From assembly GCA_025677825.1 (NCBI GenBank), contig JAIXMO010000003.1, positions 962,317 through 1,026,316 on the forward strand: DNA of 64,000 nt, given 5' to 3'. The position numbers were made by a program, and so were the translations under genes. The notes under the pieces were generated by a model. The model was not told the DNA's origin. It searched no databases and saw nothing but the letters and a program-made list of their open reading frames with translations. Shown piece after piece: positions 37,118 through 48,642 of this stretch. How positions within the stretch are numbered: position 1 is the stretch's first letter; each line of letters starts with the position of its first letter. This stretch comes from Helicostylum pulchrum (Eukaryota > Mucoromycota > Mucoromycetes > Mucorales > Mucoraceae).

Positions 37118-38736
37118 ATGTCTTTAAAGTTAAAACCTACTCTTGAAGAAGTTCAAGCTATTGTTGCAGCCGGTAAAGGAAACACGATTCCTATTTATGC
37201 TGAACTTGAAGCCGACTTTTTGACACCTGTTTCCGCGTACCTTAAAGTTGCTGATCGTTGCGATTACTCTTTTTTGTTTGAGTCTGTTGAAGGTGGAGAA
37301 AATATTAGTCGTTATTCATTTATTGGCTCTGGTAAATAATTTTGAATTGTCTTTTTTTTTTTTTTTTTTGGTATTTACCCGTTTTTTTATCTTAGATCCT
37401 TACAAGTTAATTAAGGTTGGTGCTAATGAAGCTGTTAATGGCGATCCTTTGATACCTATTCAAAAAGAATTAGCTGATATCAAGTACGTTAAAGTACCTG
37501 GACTTCCTAGTTTCACTGGTAATATATACATATACAAATAATTTTTAAAAAAAAAGTCATTTTTTATTAACCTCTTAAATAGGTGGTGCTGTTGGTTATA
37601 TTGGATTCGATTGTTATCAATACTTTGAACCTAGTATCAAGGCAGAAGTCTCTGACCCATTAGGTCTTCCCGACGCCATTTTTATGATGTGCGATACACT
37701 TGTTATCTTTGACCGCGTTCGACAAATTGTCAATGTTGTCTCTCATTTCCGTAGTGACGCCACTGATCCCGAAGAAATTGCTCGCGAATATACTAAAGCT
37801 GCCGAAGAAATTGAAACTACACTTTCTTTATTAAACGAAGAACGTATTCCACCTGTACCTCAGGGACCTGTTACATTAGGTAAAGAAGCAGTATCAAACG
37901 TCGGTAAAGAAGGTTACATGGGATTTGTATCCAAGTTGAAACATCATATTAAAGAAGGAGATATCTTTCAAGCGGTTCCCTCACAACGATTGGCTCGTCC
38001 TACTGACCTTCATCCATTTAATGTGTACCGCCACTTAAGATCTTTAAACCCTTCTCCTTATATGTTTTATATTAATTTAAAGGGATTTACAATTGTGGGT
38101 GCATCACCTGAAATGTTGACAAAGGTTCAAGATGGCGTTGCGTTTACACATCCTATTGCAGGTACTAGAAAACGTGGAAAGACGCCAGAGGAAGATAAAG
38201 CTTTAGCAGAAGATTTATTAAGTGATCCAAAGGAGCGCGCTGAACATGTCATGTTGGTTGATTTGGGACGTAATGATATTAACCGTATTTGTAAACCAGA
38301 GTCTGTCAAGGTGGATAAGTTGATGGAAATCGAATATTATTCTCATGTGATGCATATTGTCTCTAATGTCTCAGGTAAATTACGCGATGATAAGACACCG
38401 TTTGATGCGTTCCGTGCCATCTTCCCTGCTGGTACTGTCTCTGGTGCACCGAAAATTAGAGCTGTAGAGTTGATCCGTACGTTAGAAAAGGAAAAGAGAG
38501 GCATCTATGCTGGATCAGTTGGGTACTTTGATTATTCAGGTGGTTTGGATACTTGTATTGCTATTCGTACAATGGTGTTTAAAGACGGTATTGCATACTT
38601 ACAAGCTGGTGGTGGTATTGTATATGATTCTGTTGAAGAAGATGAATATCAAGAAACAATGAATAAGATGGGTTCTAATTTAACTACTATTGATCAATGT
38701 GAACGTAAAATTTACGATCAGCAACAAAATAAATAA
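37118..38736 (+). CDS. TRP2: Anthranilate synthase component I
   Basis: Converts chorismate plus glutamine-derived ammonia to anthranilate, the first committed step to tryptophan, together with the glutamine amidotransferase component. Three exons (37118-37331, 37396-37518, 37583-38736) give 496 aa, normal length. The N-terminal [17 protein letters not shown] block holds the tryptophan feedback site region. The catalytic chorismate-binding domain has [51 protein letters not shown] and [20 protein letters not shown]. All hallmark blocks are present, so it is likely functional and feedback-regulated. Confidence 0.95.
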
Positions 38737-39250
38737 AATATTCGTTAAACGAGCTCAAAAAGATGAATTACGCTAACTCTTGATGCATTTAAAATAGAAA
38801 TACCTTCTAAATACGTATTGCGTTATTACAAGTACTTAATTTACCAATGATAGTTTTTTATTTGGTACACGTTCAGGCAAAAAATGTGTAGCGAACGAGA
38901 CATTTTTGGTTTGTTCAAATAAGTTGTAACAAGTTGTAGACGTGTGTGTATAAAAATGATTAAATAGACCGCATGAGTGACCCGCTATTTTATCAGTCCA
39001 AAAGTGTTTAAATATTTTATCTTTTTTTAAAAAATAAATAAATCGCTTTTCTTTATCTTTTATTTCATGTCCGTACAAAAGGATAATGTTCTTCTTCTAG
39101 CAACAGCCGTGCATCAGAGCACCTGTTACAAGCACTCAAATATGGTCCGCCATGACTATGATAGCGTATAGATATCGAGCTGCTTTTTTTTTAAAAAAAA
39201 TCGCTTTATAAAGGTAAGTAAAAAGTAATATACCGTGCTCTCTTTTTTGA
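38737..39250. other. Intergenic region, no gene recognised
   Basis: An 80-codon minus frame (39078-38836, HFWTDKIAGHSCGLFNHFYT) has no known relative. The rest is AT-rich and leads to element copy B. Confidence 0.4.
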
Positions 39251-39284
39251 GCGTGTAAATAGAACGTGTACTAAGAAATTCCCC
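39251..39284 (+). promoter_or_regulatory. Copy B of the dispersed two-half-site element
   Basis: GCGTGTAAATAGAA followed by CGTGTACTAAGAAATTCCCC. It keeps both CGTGTA half-sites at the same spacing as the other copies and the CCCC at the right end seen in copies C and D. It precedes family copy 3. No ATG lies within 40 bp, so the link to a start is less direct here. Confidence 0.5.
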
Positions 39285-39394
39285 ATTTAATATTATATAG
39301 CAATACAACTTAAAAAAAAAGCCAGCAGTAGTAGTCCTCTCATAGGGTCCCCAAAGAACTGGTCGATGTAAGCGGCTAGTCCTTTATATCTTAA

Positions 39395-41195
39395 GTGGTA
39401 TACCTTTTTATATTTGATCATAACTACTTCTATCCGTTATTGTACTTTTGTATAATTTACTGTACTTGGTTATACTATCAAATTCAATGGGAAACATTAA
39501 AAAGACCGACATTACAAAGTGTTAAGGGTAATTACATTCTACCCCAAGACGTTCGCGATAAGTATGGCCTAGAAGAAATTCTCACTCTTGAAGCAAGGTA
39601 TTGGTCTTATGCTGAGAAGTTAATTGACACCTATTTCAGTACTGTTTTTACCTGGGAAAAAAGTCTAAAAGCATCTTTAAAACTTTGATTGATGGTCTAT
39701 ACAAGTTTTCCAAGAGTAAAGACGCGAAGGAAGCAACCAGGCAGTATTCGGAAAGAGTCTTTAACTACTTGAGACAACCTAGTGTCTTCAAAAAGTTCAG
39801 ATCCTATTACTCGATCAAAGAAACGGAATTCACAGCCAAAAGGCAAATACTTCTAGCGCGTTTAGAAGGCGACATAACTGGTATGATCTTGTCGCAAAGA
39901 GGAGCAAAAAGAGCTGCAGAAGAAGGCGAAGAAGGTAACGAACCTACTACCAGCTCGAGAAGAAAAGTAGACGTTTTGCTAAATGATGAGGTAGATGATG
40001 AGTCTTTAATTTCAGAAAACTTTTTAAGTTTTGATGATACCAATGACAACAACAACAACGACAACTTCATCAATTTGGAGCAAGATAAAAAAATGTTCAA
40101 GTTCCAAGCTCCCTCTACTAGATGTATCTCGCCGCACCGGCCATTGATTGAACAAAAGCATTTTATGGAGTTAAAGCCCTTGTTTGACGTTTGCTTCAGT
40201 TCGAATTTAGAAAGTTGTTCGAAAAAGTTGAAGGGGCTTTTTGATCAATACCAAGAAGATCAAAGAAACAATAGGTCGCTACTACTCATAAATAATTCTT
40301 TTGAGTTAATATCTGACATTTTTTTCAATAAAAAACGATATTAATTTCCCTAAAGTATTCAACTGTAGTTTCACCAGTTGTTTTAACATGTTCATTAAGT
40401 ATAGTGCAGTTGACTTTCACTTAAATACTTGTAGACCTAGCGCATATCAACCAGGAGACGAACGTACCTTTTTTTGTGAAGTAATTTTTCCATTGTTTAA
40501 ATCATTTGGAAATTGTACAGGACAAATCGAGTTCAAGTGGGAAGAAAAAAAAATTGATAACTTGCGTTACATTTGGATTATCAATAATGATTTTGATAAA
40601 AATGTAAAGATCAAATTATTAGATGGTATCGGTGAGCTTGACAATATACTACCGTACTTATTAATTGAATCCTCAGGGTAAGCTTTTAAAAGTAGAAAAA
40701 AAAACAAACGTCTAAAAAAAAAAAATAGATTTAATCAAGATGAAAATATCGATCATCATACTCTTGGTGATTCGTTCAAATCGACCAGTGATTCTCTCAA
40801 GTATTTTATATCAAATTTTAAGAATGCTTCATTTAAATCGATTCAAGAAGTCCATCTTTACTCCGTACAAGTTATACAAAAAAAAGTAACTTTGGTCCAG
40901 TCATCCCTATCAAACAATGCTACTTGGCAAGTTGTAGAGTGTAGAGGTGCTAGTATACTGACTGACTTCGAAGATATCGAATTGTACGTAAAAGTGTACG
41001 AGCTGTTCGCTTTTCTTTATGTAAGTAATTTCCCTTTAATTTATATCTTTAACACTCTAACCAATAACTTAATTATTATAGAATGATATGATTGAACAAA
41101 AAAGTGCGTATAAGAAACTAAGGAACGAAAGTCTTGGTTTAGTACCCTTACAGAAGGAAGAAACAGTTGGGTTCGTTCTCTCTGAGCACTTGTGA
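39395..41195 (+). pseudogene. Lineage-specific family copy 3, two homopolymer frameshifts
   Basis: Blocks in order: GNYILPQDVRDKYGLEEILT, LEARYWSYAEKLIDTYFSTV, then after a shift KSIFKTLIDGLYKFSKSKDA and an acidic, Asn-rich middle. After another shift comes TCRPSAYQPGDERTFFCEV with IFPLFKSF and LLIESSG. Well-formed introns sit at 40679-40728 and 41021-41081, and the end is WQVVECRGASILTDFEDIEL / NDMIEQKSAYKK / LSEHL. The frame is lost at A6 runs near 39660 (one extra A restores it) and 40331-40336 (one fewer A restores it). The start codon is not clear. It is the longest of the three copies and the best query for the family. Function unknown. Confidence 0.65.
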
Positions 41196-41342
41196 TCGTT
41201 TTTTTTTCTTTCTTTTTATTATTATTATTATTATGTTTTTTATTAATGTCATTAAAGTTTACTATGATGTCCCTTCTTATGTGTGTCTTAAATAACCAGT
41301 AAATTTTTTAAATTTTATTTTAATGTATAAAAAAAAAAAGCT

Positions 41343-42116
41343 TTAAACATTATTATTTGTAACTCTACTTAATGTTAAGGATGGTCTTGGAGACGTTTGT
41401 ACTTCGGGTACTTGCTGTTTAATATGAAAGAGCTTGATACGTGTATTATTCCATGGACCATAGTTTGAAACAGAAGAGATATATGTTTGTCCCCATAACA
41501 TGCTACGGAACCAAATCACAAGTGCGTCTCCCCATTGAAATTTACGTATACATATTGCGTGTGCTTGTGGTAAAATATCTGAAATAGCGAATCCGCGTAA
41601 GAATTCGATATTTGCGTTGTCTAGTTCGATTTTTGGTAATAGTTCTCGTATAACTGCAGAAATTGTATCTAAAGGAAGTCTAGAATGCCAGTGATAAATC
41701 TGTAATGGTTGTTTAATAAGATATATATGTGTATATTTTAGTTATAAAAACTCACCCAATCGTCGGTAGGCGTAAACCCATTCTTTACTCCAGGTAAAAG
41801 GCTTGCGGTAGAAGCAATCGAGGATAGACTAACTTGTCTTGAAGGCATATTATTTGGTTGTTGTTGAGAGATACTGGATGTACTAGAGACACGAGATAAT
41901 GATCCCTCAGGTAGTTTCCCTTTCGCTTTTTCAGATAATGTAATACTTGCTGCGTCTTGTTGTTCTTCGGAGGGTCTATTGTTTGTTGAAGTCTCTTTTA
42001 ATAGACTTAATCGTTCAATTTCAATCATTGCATTGTCTAAGCTAAAGTCGGCTAAACTTTCGAATTTTTGTTGGTTACGAAGGATAGCAAGTATCAAATT
42101 TGGATTATCTATTTTG

Positions 42117-42147
<31 letters not shown>

Positions 42148-44311
42148 TAGCATTTTTTCTCTGTTTTTTAAATATTTGTAACATACTGGAGAATTGAAAT
42201 TGAATGATGTTATTCAATGCTTCTAACAAGTATCCTATTAAATAATGATTTGATTCGTCTGCTAATAAGAAACCAGGTGCAGACATTGAGTTGAATAGTG
42301 AGATAAGTCTACTAGATGTCAAAGTAGATAGATTTTTTAAATAAGGTGAGATATTAGTGATTGTCTTGATCAATGCTGGATAAAGAGTTGATAATGTTCC
42401 TCTAGATGAAGCAATCAATGAAAATATAGTCTATATAAAGATAATGATTATTTTATTTTTTTGGTACTAATGTAAAAGAAAAAAATAAAAACGTACCAGA
42501 ATAAGATAATCTGCATATGAACCGGAAAAGTTTGGTAATCGGATATTGACCGGAAGTGAGGCGTGGCCCTCGAAATGCTTGTTTAGTCTGACACTGAATG
42601 TTCTATCAGAAGATAATGTTTGAAGAATAAAGGCACACATGCGAACTACGCCCACTTGAGCTATTTTTTTTTATACACGTATTAATTTTTTTGCGGTAAT
42701 ACTTTTTTTTAAAAAGAAAAACTTACATGGATCTAGTTTGTTTTCACTGGCATAGAATATTAATACAATCATTAAATCAAGAGCTCTTTCTGTTTCCATC
42801 AAGTAACTTCTAAATCTCTGTTGTTATTGGATTAGTATTTAAACTTTTTTTTAAAAACTTTTCTTTTTACGTACACCGTTCATTTCAAGTAATTTCCAAC
42901 ACAGCATCATCATTTCAACATGATATCTTACTTTTTTAGAAGAACCAGGTAGATAAGTATTTAGAGTCTACACATAAAGGGTTATTTTATCTTTTTTTTT
43001 AAAAATGATAATACAGTAAAAAAAGAAAAATTACGTTACCTGCATAGGGTTGCTTAATATTCTATAAATGCCATCAATTAAAAACTGGAAATCCTGAGCT
43101 CTGTGTAACTTTGATAAGTAATATCGGAACGCATTGTCCATTGTTTCAGCATGATCTGCAATCTCGGTATTATTATCAGATTGAATGATACCTGGTGAAC
43201 GGTAATCTAATACAATAAGTAAGACACGTAAACAAACGGCTACTAGTTGTTCTCGCGGATCGGTATACATAATATGGTTGTAAGGTACTGCAGTCCAACC
43301 CATTGGATTATATTTACAGGATGTGTTGATCATACTACATAAAAAAGCCAAGACTACCTTTCTCTCTGTCTTTGATACCATGTACTCTAACCATCGGTCA
43401 GGTTTAGTCAGAATTTGTGAGGGAGTGATGTACATCGATCGAGAAAGCAGTACGGTCAGTAATCGAAGTACTTCGGTTCGGTTCATGTCGTTGTCTCGGG
43501 ATGACCCGATGGGTGTAGATGATCCAACTCCTGTTTCCCAAATAACATAATTTACTCGACTTTCTTCTGTAGTCATTGTTGGCGGCAGTGTAAATCCAGC
43601 CAAAAACAAACACTCCAGCGTCACTTTTTTTTTTAGAAGCGTTATTATCCCTCTCTCTGTACATATATTCCTTTAAAAAACTTACATGATATCAAAGTCT
43701 CAGCTCTGGGAGGTAAGGTTATATACTGCTCGGATTTCTTTTGGCCATCGTCAGGTTTTTCAACAAGTCTCGAAGTCCAAAAGAAATTGTTTTCCCAGTC
43801 TATACATTCTGGACTTTCGAATATGTACGGTATAATTCTGGTTAATACGCGACAACAGTTTAGTAAATTAGACGTTTGAACTGGATTTGTAGAATGTAAT
43901 TGTAAATGCATTTGTTGCATTATCTAATTTATAAGATGAGAAATAGTTTTTTTTTTTATGTTTGTGTTTTTTTCTTCTTCTTTTTTACCTTATCGATTAA
44001 GGTTTCGAGGTTTTCTTTGGCCCCATCTCTTGCTCTTCTTATATCGGTTGAACCGACAAGTGTATACACATCGTCAACAGATTCAGGTAAAGTCCAAAAC
44101 TAGAAGAAGAGACATTAGTTTACGTGGTGTTACGTTTTCTTTTTTTTCTGTACCAAATCCCAATAGTCATCTGCTGTAATGGGCACGTTCTATCGTTTTG
44201 TTAATAAGTTTTTGTTGCTTTTTTTTACGTATCACTTTATGTATATACCCTTTCTTCAAATAAACGAAATACACCTTTTCTGAATGCTAATTTACTATCA
44301 GTTGCACCCAT
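41343..44311 (-). CDS. HID1: HID1 family protein (S. pombe Ftp105-like)
   Basis: Golgi/trans-Golgi peripheral protein needed for dense-core and related cargo sorting; in fission yeast the homologue tethers Ubp5. Eleven exons: 44311-44249, 44189-44154, 44099-43989, 43923-43686, 43623-43040, 42967-42875, 42817-42727, 42660-42497, 42430-42187, 42108-41756, 41699-41343. They give 777 aa, near the 788 aa of the human protein. The N-terminus MGATDSKLAFRKGVFRLFEE (Gly2, possible myristoylation) is the family signature. VPITADDYWDLFWTLPESVD, LKNLSTLTSSRLISLFN and VIRELLPKIELDNANIEFLR are also typical. It converges on family copy 3, whose stop is 147 bp away. Confidence 0.93.
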
Positions 44312-45553
44312 ATTTATATAAGAGATAATAGAAGGGGAGGGGGGTGGAATAAAATATATATATATAAAAGCTCGGGTAGGGTTTTAGGGGGGAGAGTTAA
44401 AAGGGAGAATTTTAAACGGATCAACCTCTTATAGCATATCAACGTTACAAAAAAGGGCAAGTTAGTTTTTTGTTTTTTTTTCAAAACCCGGATATTCTAA
44501 CTAACTGTGTAAACGTCAAACGATATTTAGAAAAATCTGGTTTGTGTGTTTATATTTAAGATATGGTATAGATTTGATGGTTATTTATTATATGTGCATG
44601 TTTTGTTGATGCATTGACCGTCTTTCTTTGTCATAAAAATATTGCATGATTGATTTTAAACAATGTGACACGCCGAACAAAGAAACAACCATGGATCTTG
44701 ATATGTTTGGGAGCATATTAAAACAAGTCTATTTTTGTTTGTTGAAGTCTGTTGAAATCTATCAGCTCTCTTTCAGTGCTAAAACCCTATTCAAGTCTAG
44801 ATCTGGAAGTTCATCTATTTGTTGAATCGGCCAAAATAAAAATCGATGTCATGACCAGTCGTTACGTAGCCCAGGTGTTTTAGCCTGCTGTTAGATATGA
44901 ACTTAGTAAGTACATGACGGACGTTTTAAACTAAAGTAACGGAAAGGAAATGTTTTTACCAGCATGCTATTCCTTCATGTTTATTTTCTTCCGAGTTAAT
45001 TAAGCTCTTACACTGTGTCTCTCTCTCTCTCTTTTGTTTAGTGTAAATACTTTTGAAGATACCAAGACTCACCTGTCAGGTTCACGGGTAAGAAAGCTTT
45101 AACATTTATTTAAAGTCCCTCTTTTTTTTTCTAGTTCCATCGCAAACCGTGTAAAATAGATTTTTATTAAAAATTATTAGTTATACGTCAATGATGCAAG
45201 ATTGATCCAAAAAAAGTTTGATGCTCTATTACTTTTACTCTTAAGAAAGGGATTACCGCATGAAATTAAATAGGTACAATTAGTACAGATATTTTAATGC
45301 AAAAACGAGTTTTTCTGTAAATACGAATGTGTGATAAAATATCTATTTTATCATTACTTATTTCTTCTTTTTTTTTAATAAGCCAACCTTCTTATTTCTT
45401 TTTTTCTTTTAACAACAAATTCGCATATAAGCAAGTATATGTTATATGTATACATCTTTCAAAAGGAGCTTTTCCTGTGTCAGTGCAAACGGATACGGTT
45501 CACTTAAAACAGGAACGATCGTAGTAAATAAATAAATCATACTTTTTGAATCC
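44312..45553. other. Spacer with coding scraps
   Basis: Mostly gene-free. Around 45045-45100 a plus frame reads VNTFEDTKTHLSGSRVRK, and around 45181-45275 another reads LYVNDARLIQKKFDALLLLL then RKGLPHEIK. Both look like pieces of a protein with no intact exon. Together with element copy C just downstream they suggest an eroded accessory gene cluster. Confidence 0.4.
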
Positions 45554-45588
45554 ATCGTGTAAATTGACGGGGCGTCAAGAACTCCCCT
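45554..45588 (+). promoter_or_regulatory. Copy C of the dispersed two-half-site element
   Basis: ATCGTGTAAATTGACGG then GGCGTCAAGAACTCCCC. The first half-site is perfect, and the second is diverged in its CGTGTA part but keeps TCAAGAA and CCCC. The ATG at 45604 begins 15 bp further on and opens a Met-Ser-Gln exon, as behind copy A. Confidence 0.55.
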
Positions 45589-45603
45589 CTTATTATTTCT
45601 ACA

Positions 45604-46064
45604 ATGTCGCAAACGTAAGGTGTCATTTGAAATTGTATATGATTTTTATATACTAAACTCTCAATAGGTTAAAAGACTTTCTTTTGGATAGTTTATCGGA
45701 TGATATAAGCAATTTATGTGATAGTATTGGCGCTTCGTTTTGAAGATAGATGTACCATTGAATAATCTACAACGGACGCTATTAACTGAGTATTCTGGAA
45801 GAATATTCAGAGTCCACAGGCTACCTTTGTGACATTTGCAATTCCTTCTCTGCTGGAAAATATCTGGTATGTGAATTCGTATATTATATTTTCTGGACTT
45901 ATGTTATAATTTTCTTTGGCTTTCTAAGAAATAATTCGTGTAGAGCGCTCTAACGAGTTATTTCTTGTGCAGCTGGAACACTCACTCCCAACAAGACAGA
46001 GACTGTGCCGGATGACATACTGGCCATGGTTGAGCACTGCATTCTGGAGCCATTGGAAATCTGA
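45604..46064 (+). pseudogene. Short gene or remnant with Met-Ser-Gln start behind element copy C
   Basis: Exon 45604-45614 (ATG TCG CAA AC), an intron with donor GTAAGG, branch TACTAAAC and acceptor TAG at 45665-45667, then TLKDFLLDSLSDDISNLCDS to a TGA at 45741-45743: 28 aa in all. Further open blocks follow in other frames: LEEYSESTGYLCDICNSFSA (about 45800-45870, donor GTATGT) and, after an intron ending TGTGCAG, AGTLTPNKTETVPDDILAMV to a stop at 46064. If these belong together, one frameshift near 45740 separates them. The family is unknown. Splice signals are strong. Confidence 0.45.
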
Positions 46065-46089
46065 ATTAAAGGAGATTGAAAAAGCAAGC

Positions 46090-47028
46090 TGCTAAAAATT
46101 TTTAACAAGAATTGAAAGATGTTCTTTTTTTACAAATAGTAAAAAGTTTGCTTAGGCAAAACGTTAAAAAAGGCGGATAAACTTCTTTTTGAACCAAACA
46201 AATCAAATAGGCTTTTTTTTCGGAGGAATACTCTACAATGAAAACTTTTTTTTTTTTGCGCCTTGAACTCAAATCCAAGTATCTTTCTCCACCTAGGAAG
46301 ACTATGCTGTAAAAAATTTGGGGGGTGTTCTCTTCCATTTACGATGATTCAACTCAATAATAAGTATTTACGAGTGCAGTCTTTCTTCTGTCACGGACTT
46401 AGTAAGGAGGGAATCCGTATACAAAGAATCTTCACAGGCTAATAAACGTAATACACTACCACTCCGAATGAACTTGGAGCGGGGAATAATTTGAAGAGAC
46501 TTTTTTTTGTTTATAAAATTAACGTACATTAATTCATGTTATTCAATAAAATCATAGTTTTTTTTTTCTATAATGAATTCTTTTCTTTGAAGCAGCACTC
46601 TCATAGTGAGGATTTTTTTTTTCTTTTTAGCTGGAAAATTAAAATAAACTGTGATTTTTATTAAACCACAACTTGTATGGAGATAAAATACAATACAGTT
46701 CTATCTCAGGGTTCGCAACCCCGATTATGGCTCTTTACTCATAAGGGCATTTTATTGTAGTTACTGTGTTTTTTTCTTAGTACGCATGTAATTCTATCTG
46801 TGACTCCAAGAATGATGCGTGAAGTATAAATAAAGAAGATCAAAAAATTCAACCTTGATCTTTTTGTAAATAGATTCAGCAACATTTTATTTTTTTTTAT
46901 TATGAAAACAGAAAACGAAAAAGCAGTCCACGTAAAAAAATGTTGTTACAAAGATGTTATAAAAGAGAAAGAGAGTTTTTTTTTTTTTAATGTGCACTGT
47001 ACATACCTTTTTTTTTCTTCCTCTTGTC
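46090..47028. other. Intergenic region
   Basis: A 78-codon minus frame (46338-46102) is Lys/Phe-rich with no known relative. No other features apart from T/A tracts. Confidence 0.4.
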
Positions 47029-47352
47029 ATGTCTAGTACTAGTTCTTTAGGTAAAAGAAAGCATAGTTTATTGAGCCATGAAAGTTCTCCTGTCGGTTCA
47101 GTTGTATCGCTTATTTCAAGTAAAGATAGTTCAAGAACTGGGTCTACATTGAATACGCCGTGTCAATTACCACCTATTTCACGCATATTATTACCACCTC
47201 CACCATGCTACATCATGGAACCTCTTTGTACCTCTGAAAAGACATGTATGCCAATGATCCCCTATTACTATCATCATAAAAAATTTGGTATTGAAGCTTG
47301 TATGCTTCAATTGGAAGCTCAAACAAAGTTTAATAACTACTATTACCTTTAA
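47029..47352 (+). CDS. Small hypothetical Ser/Pro-rich protein
   Basis: A single-exon frame of 107 aa from the ATG at 47029, preceded by a T/C-rich tract. The sequence starts MSSTSSLGKRKHSLLSHESS (possible basic nuclear signal GKRKH), continues with SSK/SS-rich and ISRILLPPPP segments and ends ACMLQLEAQTKFNNYYYL. An upstream in-frame ATG at 46990 would add 13 hydrophobic residues and is less likely. Function unknown. It lies 106 bp before the Gmh1 start in the same direction. Confidence 0.5.
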   Translation: MSSTSSLGKRKHSLLSHESSPVGSVVSLISSKDSSRTGSTLNTPCQLPPISRILLPPPPCYIMEPLCTSEKTCMPMIPYYYHHKKFGIEACMLQLEAQTKFNNYYYL

Positions 47353-47458
47353 AAAACTTTTGACTCCTAGTAAAGCAGTCATAATTGCACTCTTAAAAAA
47401 ATGAAAAAAATAAAATATGCTCTCCCCCCACACCCTTTTTTTTTATATATAAAAAGAA

Positions 47459-48590
47459 ATGGCTTCAATATTACCAACACACGGTTCATCTTTTTATGAT
47501 GGAGGTAGGCGTGGTAAACACGGCCCTACTTTTTTACGAAGACTATTTCGATTTCCACACATGGACTTTGAGGTATAATAAAAAAATAAAATAAAAAGTA
47601 ACAACATTGACAAAATGGGGAACACTTCTTAGTTTGCGTTATGGCAAATGGGATATTTATTGATTGCGCCTAGAAGAGTGTAAGTATTTACGTATAAAAA
47701 AAAATACTGTGATTTTTTATATTAAAATGGAATTTATGCAGTTACAGGAATATCTACTACCATAAACGTAAAAAAAAAAAAAGAAAAAAAAAAAGAGATT
47801 TTTGTTTATTGTCTGATGTTTTATTAATTAAAATAGAAACAAAGAATCAATGGTCAAGAGATGATCCCGCGTTTATTTTATTGCAGATTATGTTGTTATC
47901 AGGTAAAAAAGGGGGGGGGGGGCATTGCATAGTAAAAAGTGTGGTTTTTATTTAAAATCAAATAATAGTGTCTAGTATTGTGTGGAGTTTTGTTTATGAT
48001 CTTTCAATATACGGTACAATAAAGACACTCTTGTCTATGGTTCTAGTTGAGTTCTTGCTAATTGGATCAGTGATATCCACAATTACATGGTATTGATAAT
48101 ATAACAAATGCAAAAAACAAAAAAAAAATTAATAGCATTTTTTTTTTTTTACGCAGGTACACTACGAACAAATTTCTTACACAAAATATAAACAGTTATG
48201 CAATCGCCCAAAAAGTAGAATGGGCATATGCATTTGATGTTCATTGTAATTCGTTTTTACCTGTATACATTATATTATATATAGTTCAATTGTTCTTTTT
48301 GCCTTTATTGCTTCAAGATAATTGGATATCTCTATTCATAGGTAACTCCATGTACTGCATTTCATTAATATGGTACATGGTCGGGACCTTCTTAGGGTTT
48401 AATGGTAATGACCTTTTTTTATTAATTTATATAAGTATTCTTTTAACTTTATATGTACCAAATAGCATTGCCTTTCTTGGTACACACTGAATTACTTTTG
48501 TATCCTATTGCTCTTTGTATCGCTCTGTTTATCGCTTCTTTATTTGGCCTGAATATTTCTCAATATATATTGGCCCATTACTTTCAATAA
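47459..48590 (+). CDS. GMH1: UNC-50/Gmh1 family Golgi membrane protein
   Basis: Multi-spanning Golgi protein linked to ARF-GEF (Gea1/2) function and receptor transport. Seven exons (47459-47572, 47633-47679, 47742-47767, 47837-47902, 47969-48089, 48157-48404, 48466-48590) give 248 aa. The family core FALWQMGYLLIAPRRVYRNI and YYHKQTKNQWSRDDPAFILL is followed by VEWAYAFDVHCNSFLPVYII and GTFLGFNALPFLVHTELLLY, with about five membrane spans. A 26-nt exon (47742-47767) is needed to rebuild YRNIYYHK. The gene is intact. Confidence 0.94.
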
Positions 48591-48642
48591 ATCTTTTTTT
48601 TCTTTTTATACATATTTTTCTGCAGCACAAAAAAAAATTATC

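Noticed and set aside
46700..46730. GGTTCGCAACCCC string resembling a tRNA T-loop
   Set aside because: No matching D-arm or acceptor stem upstream.
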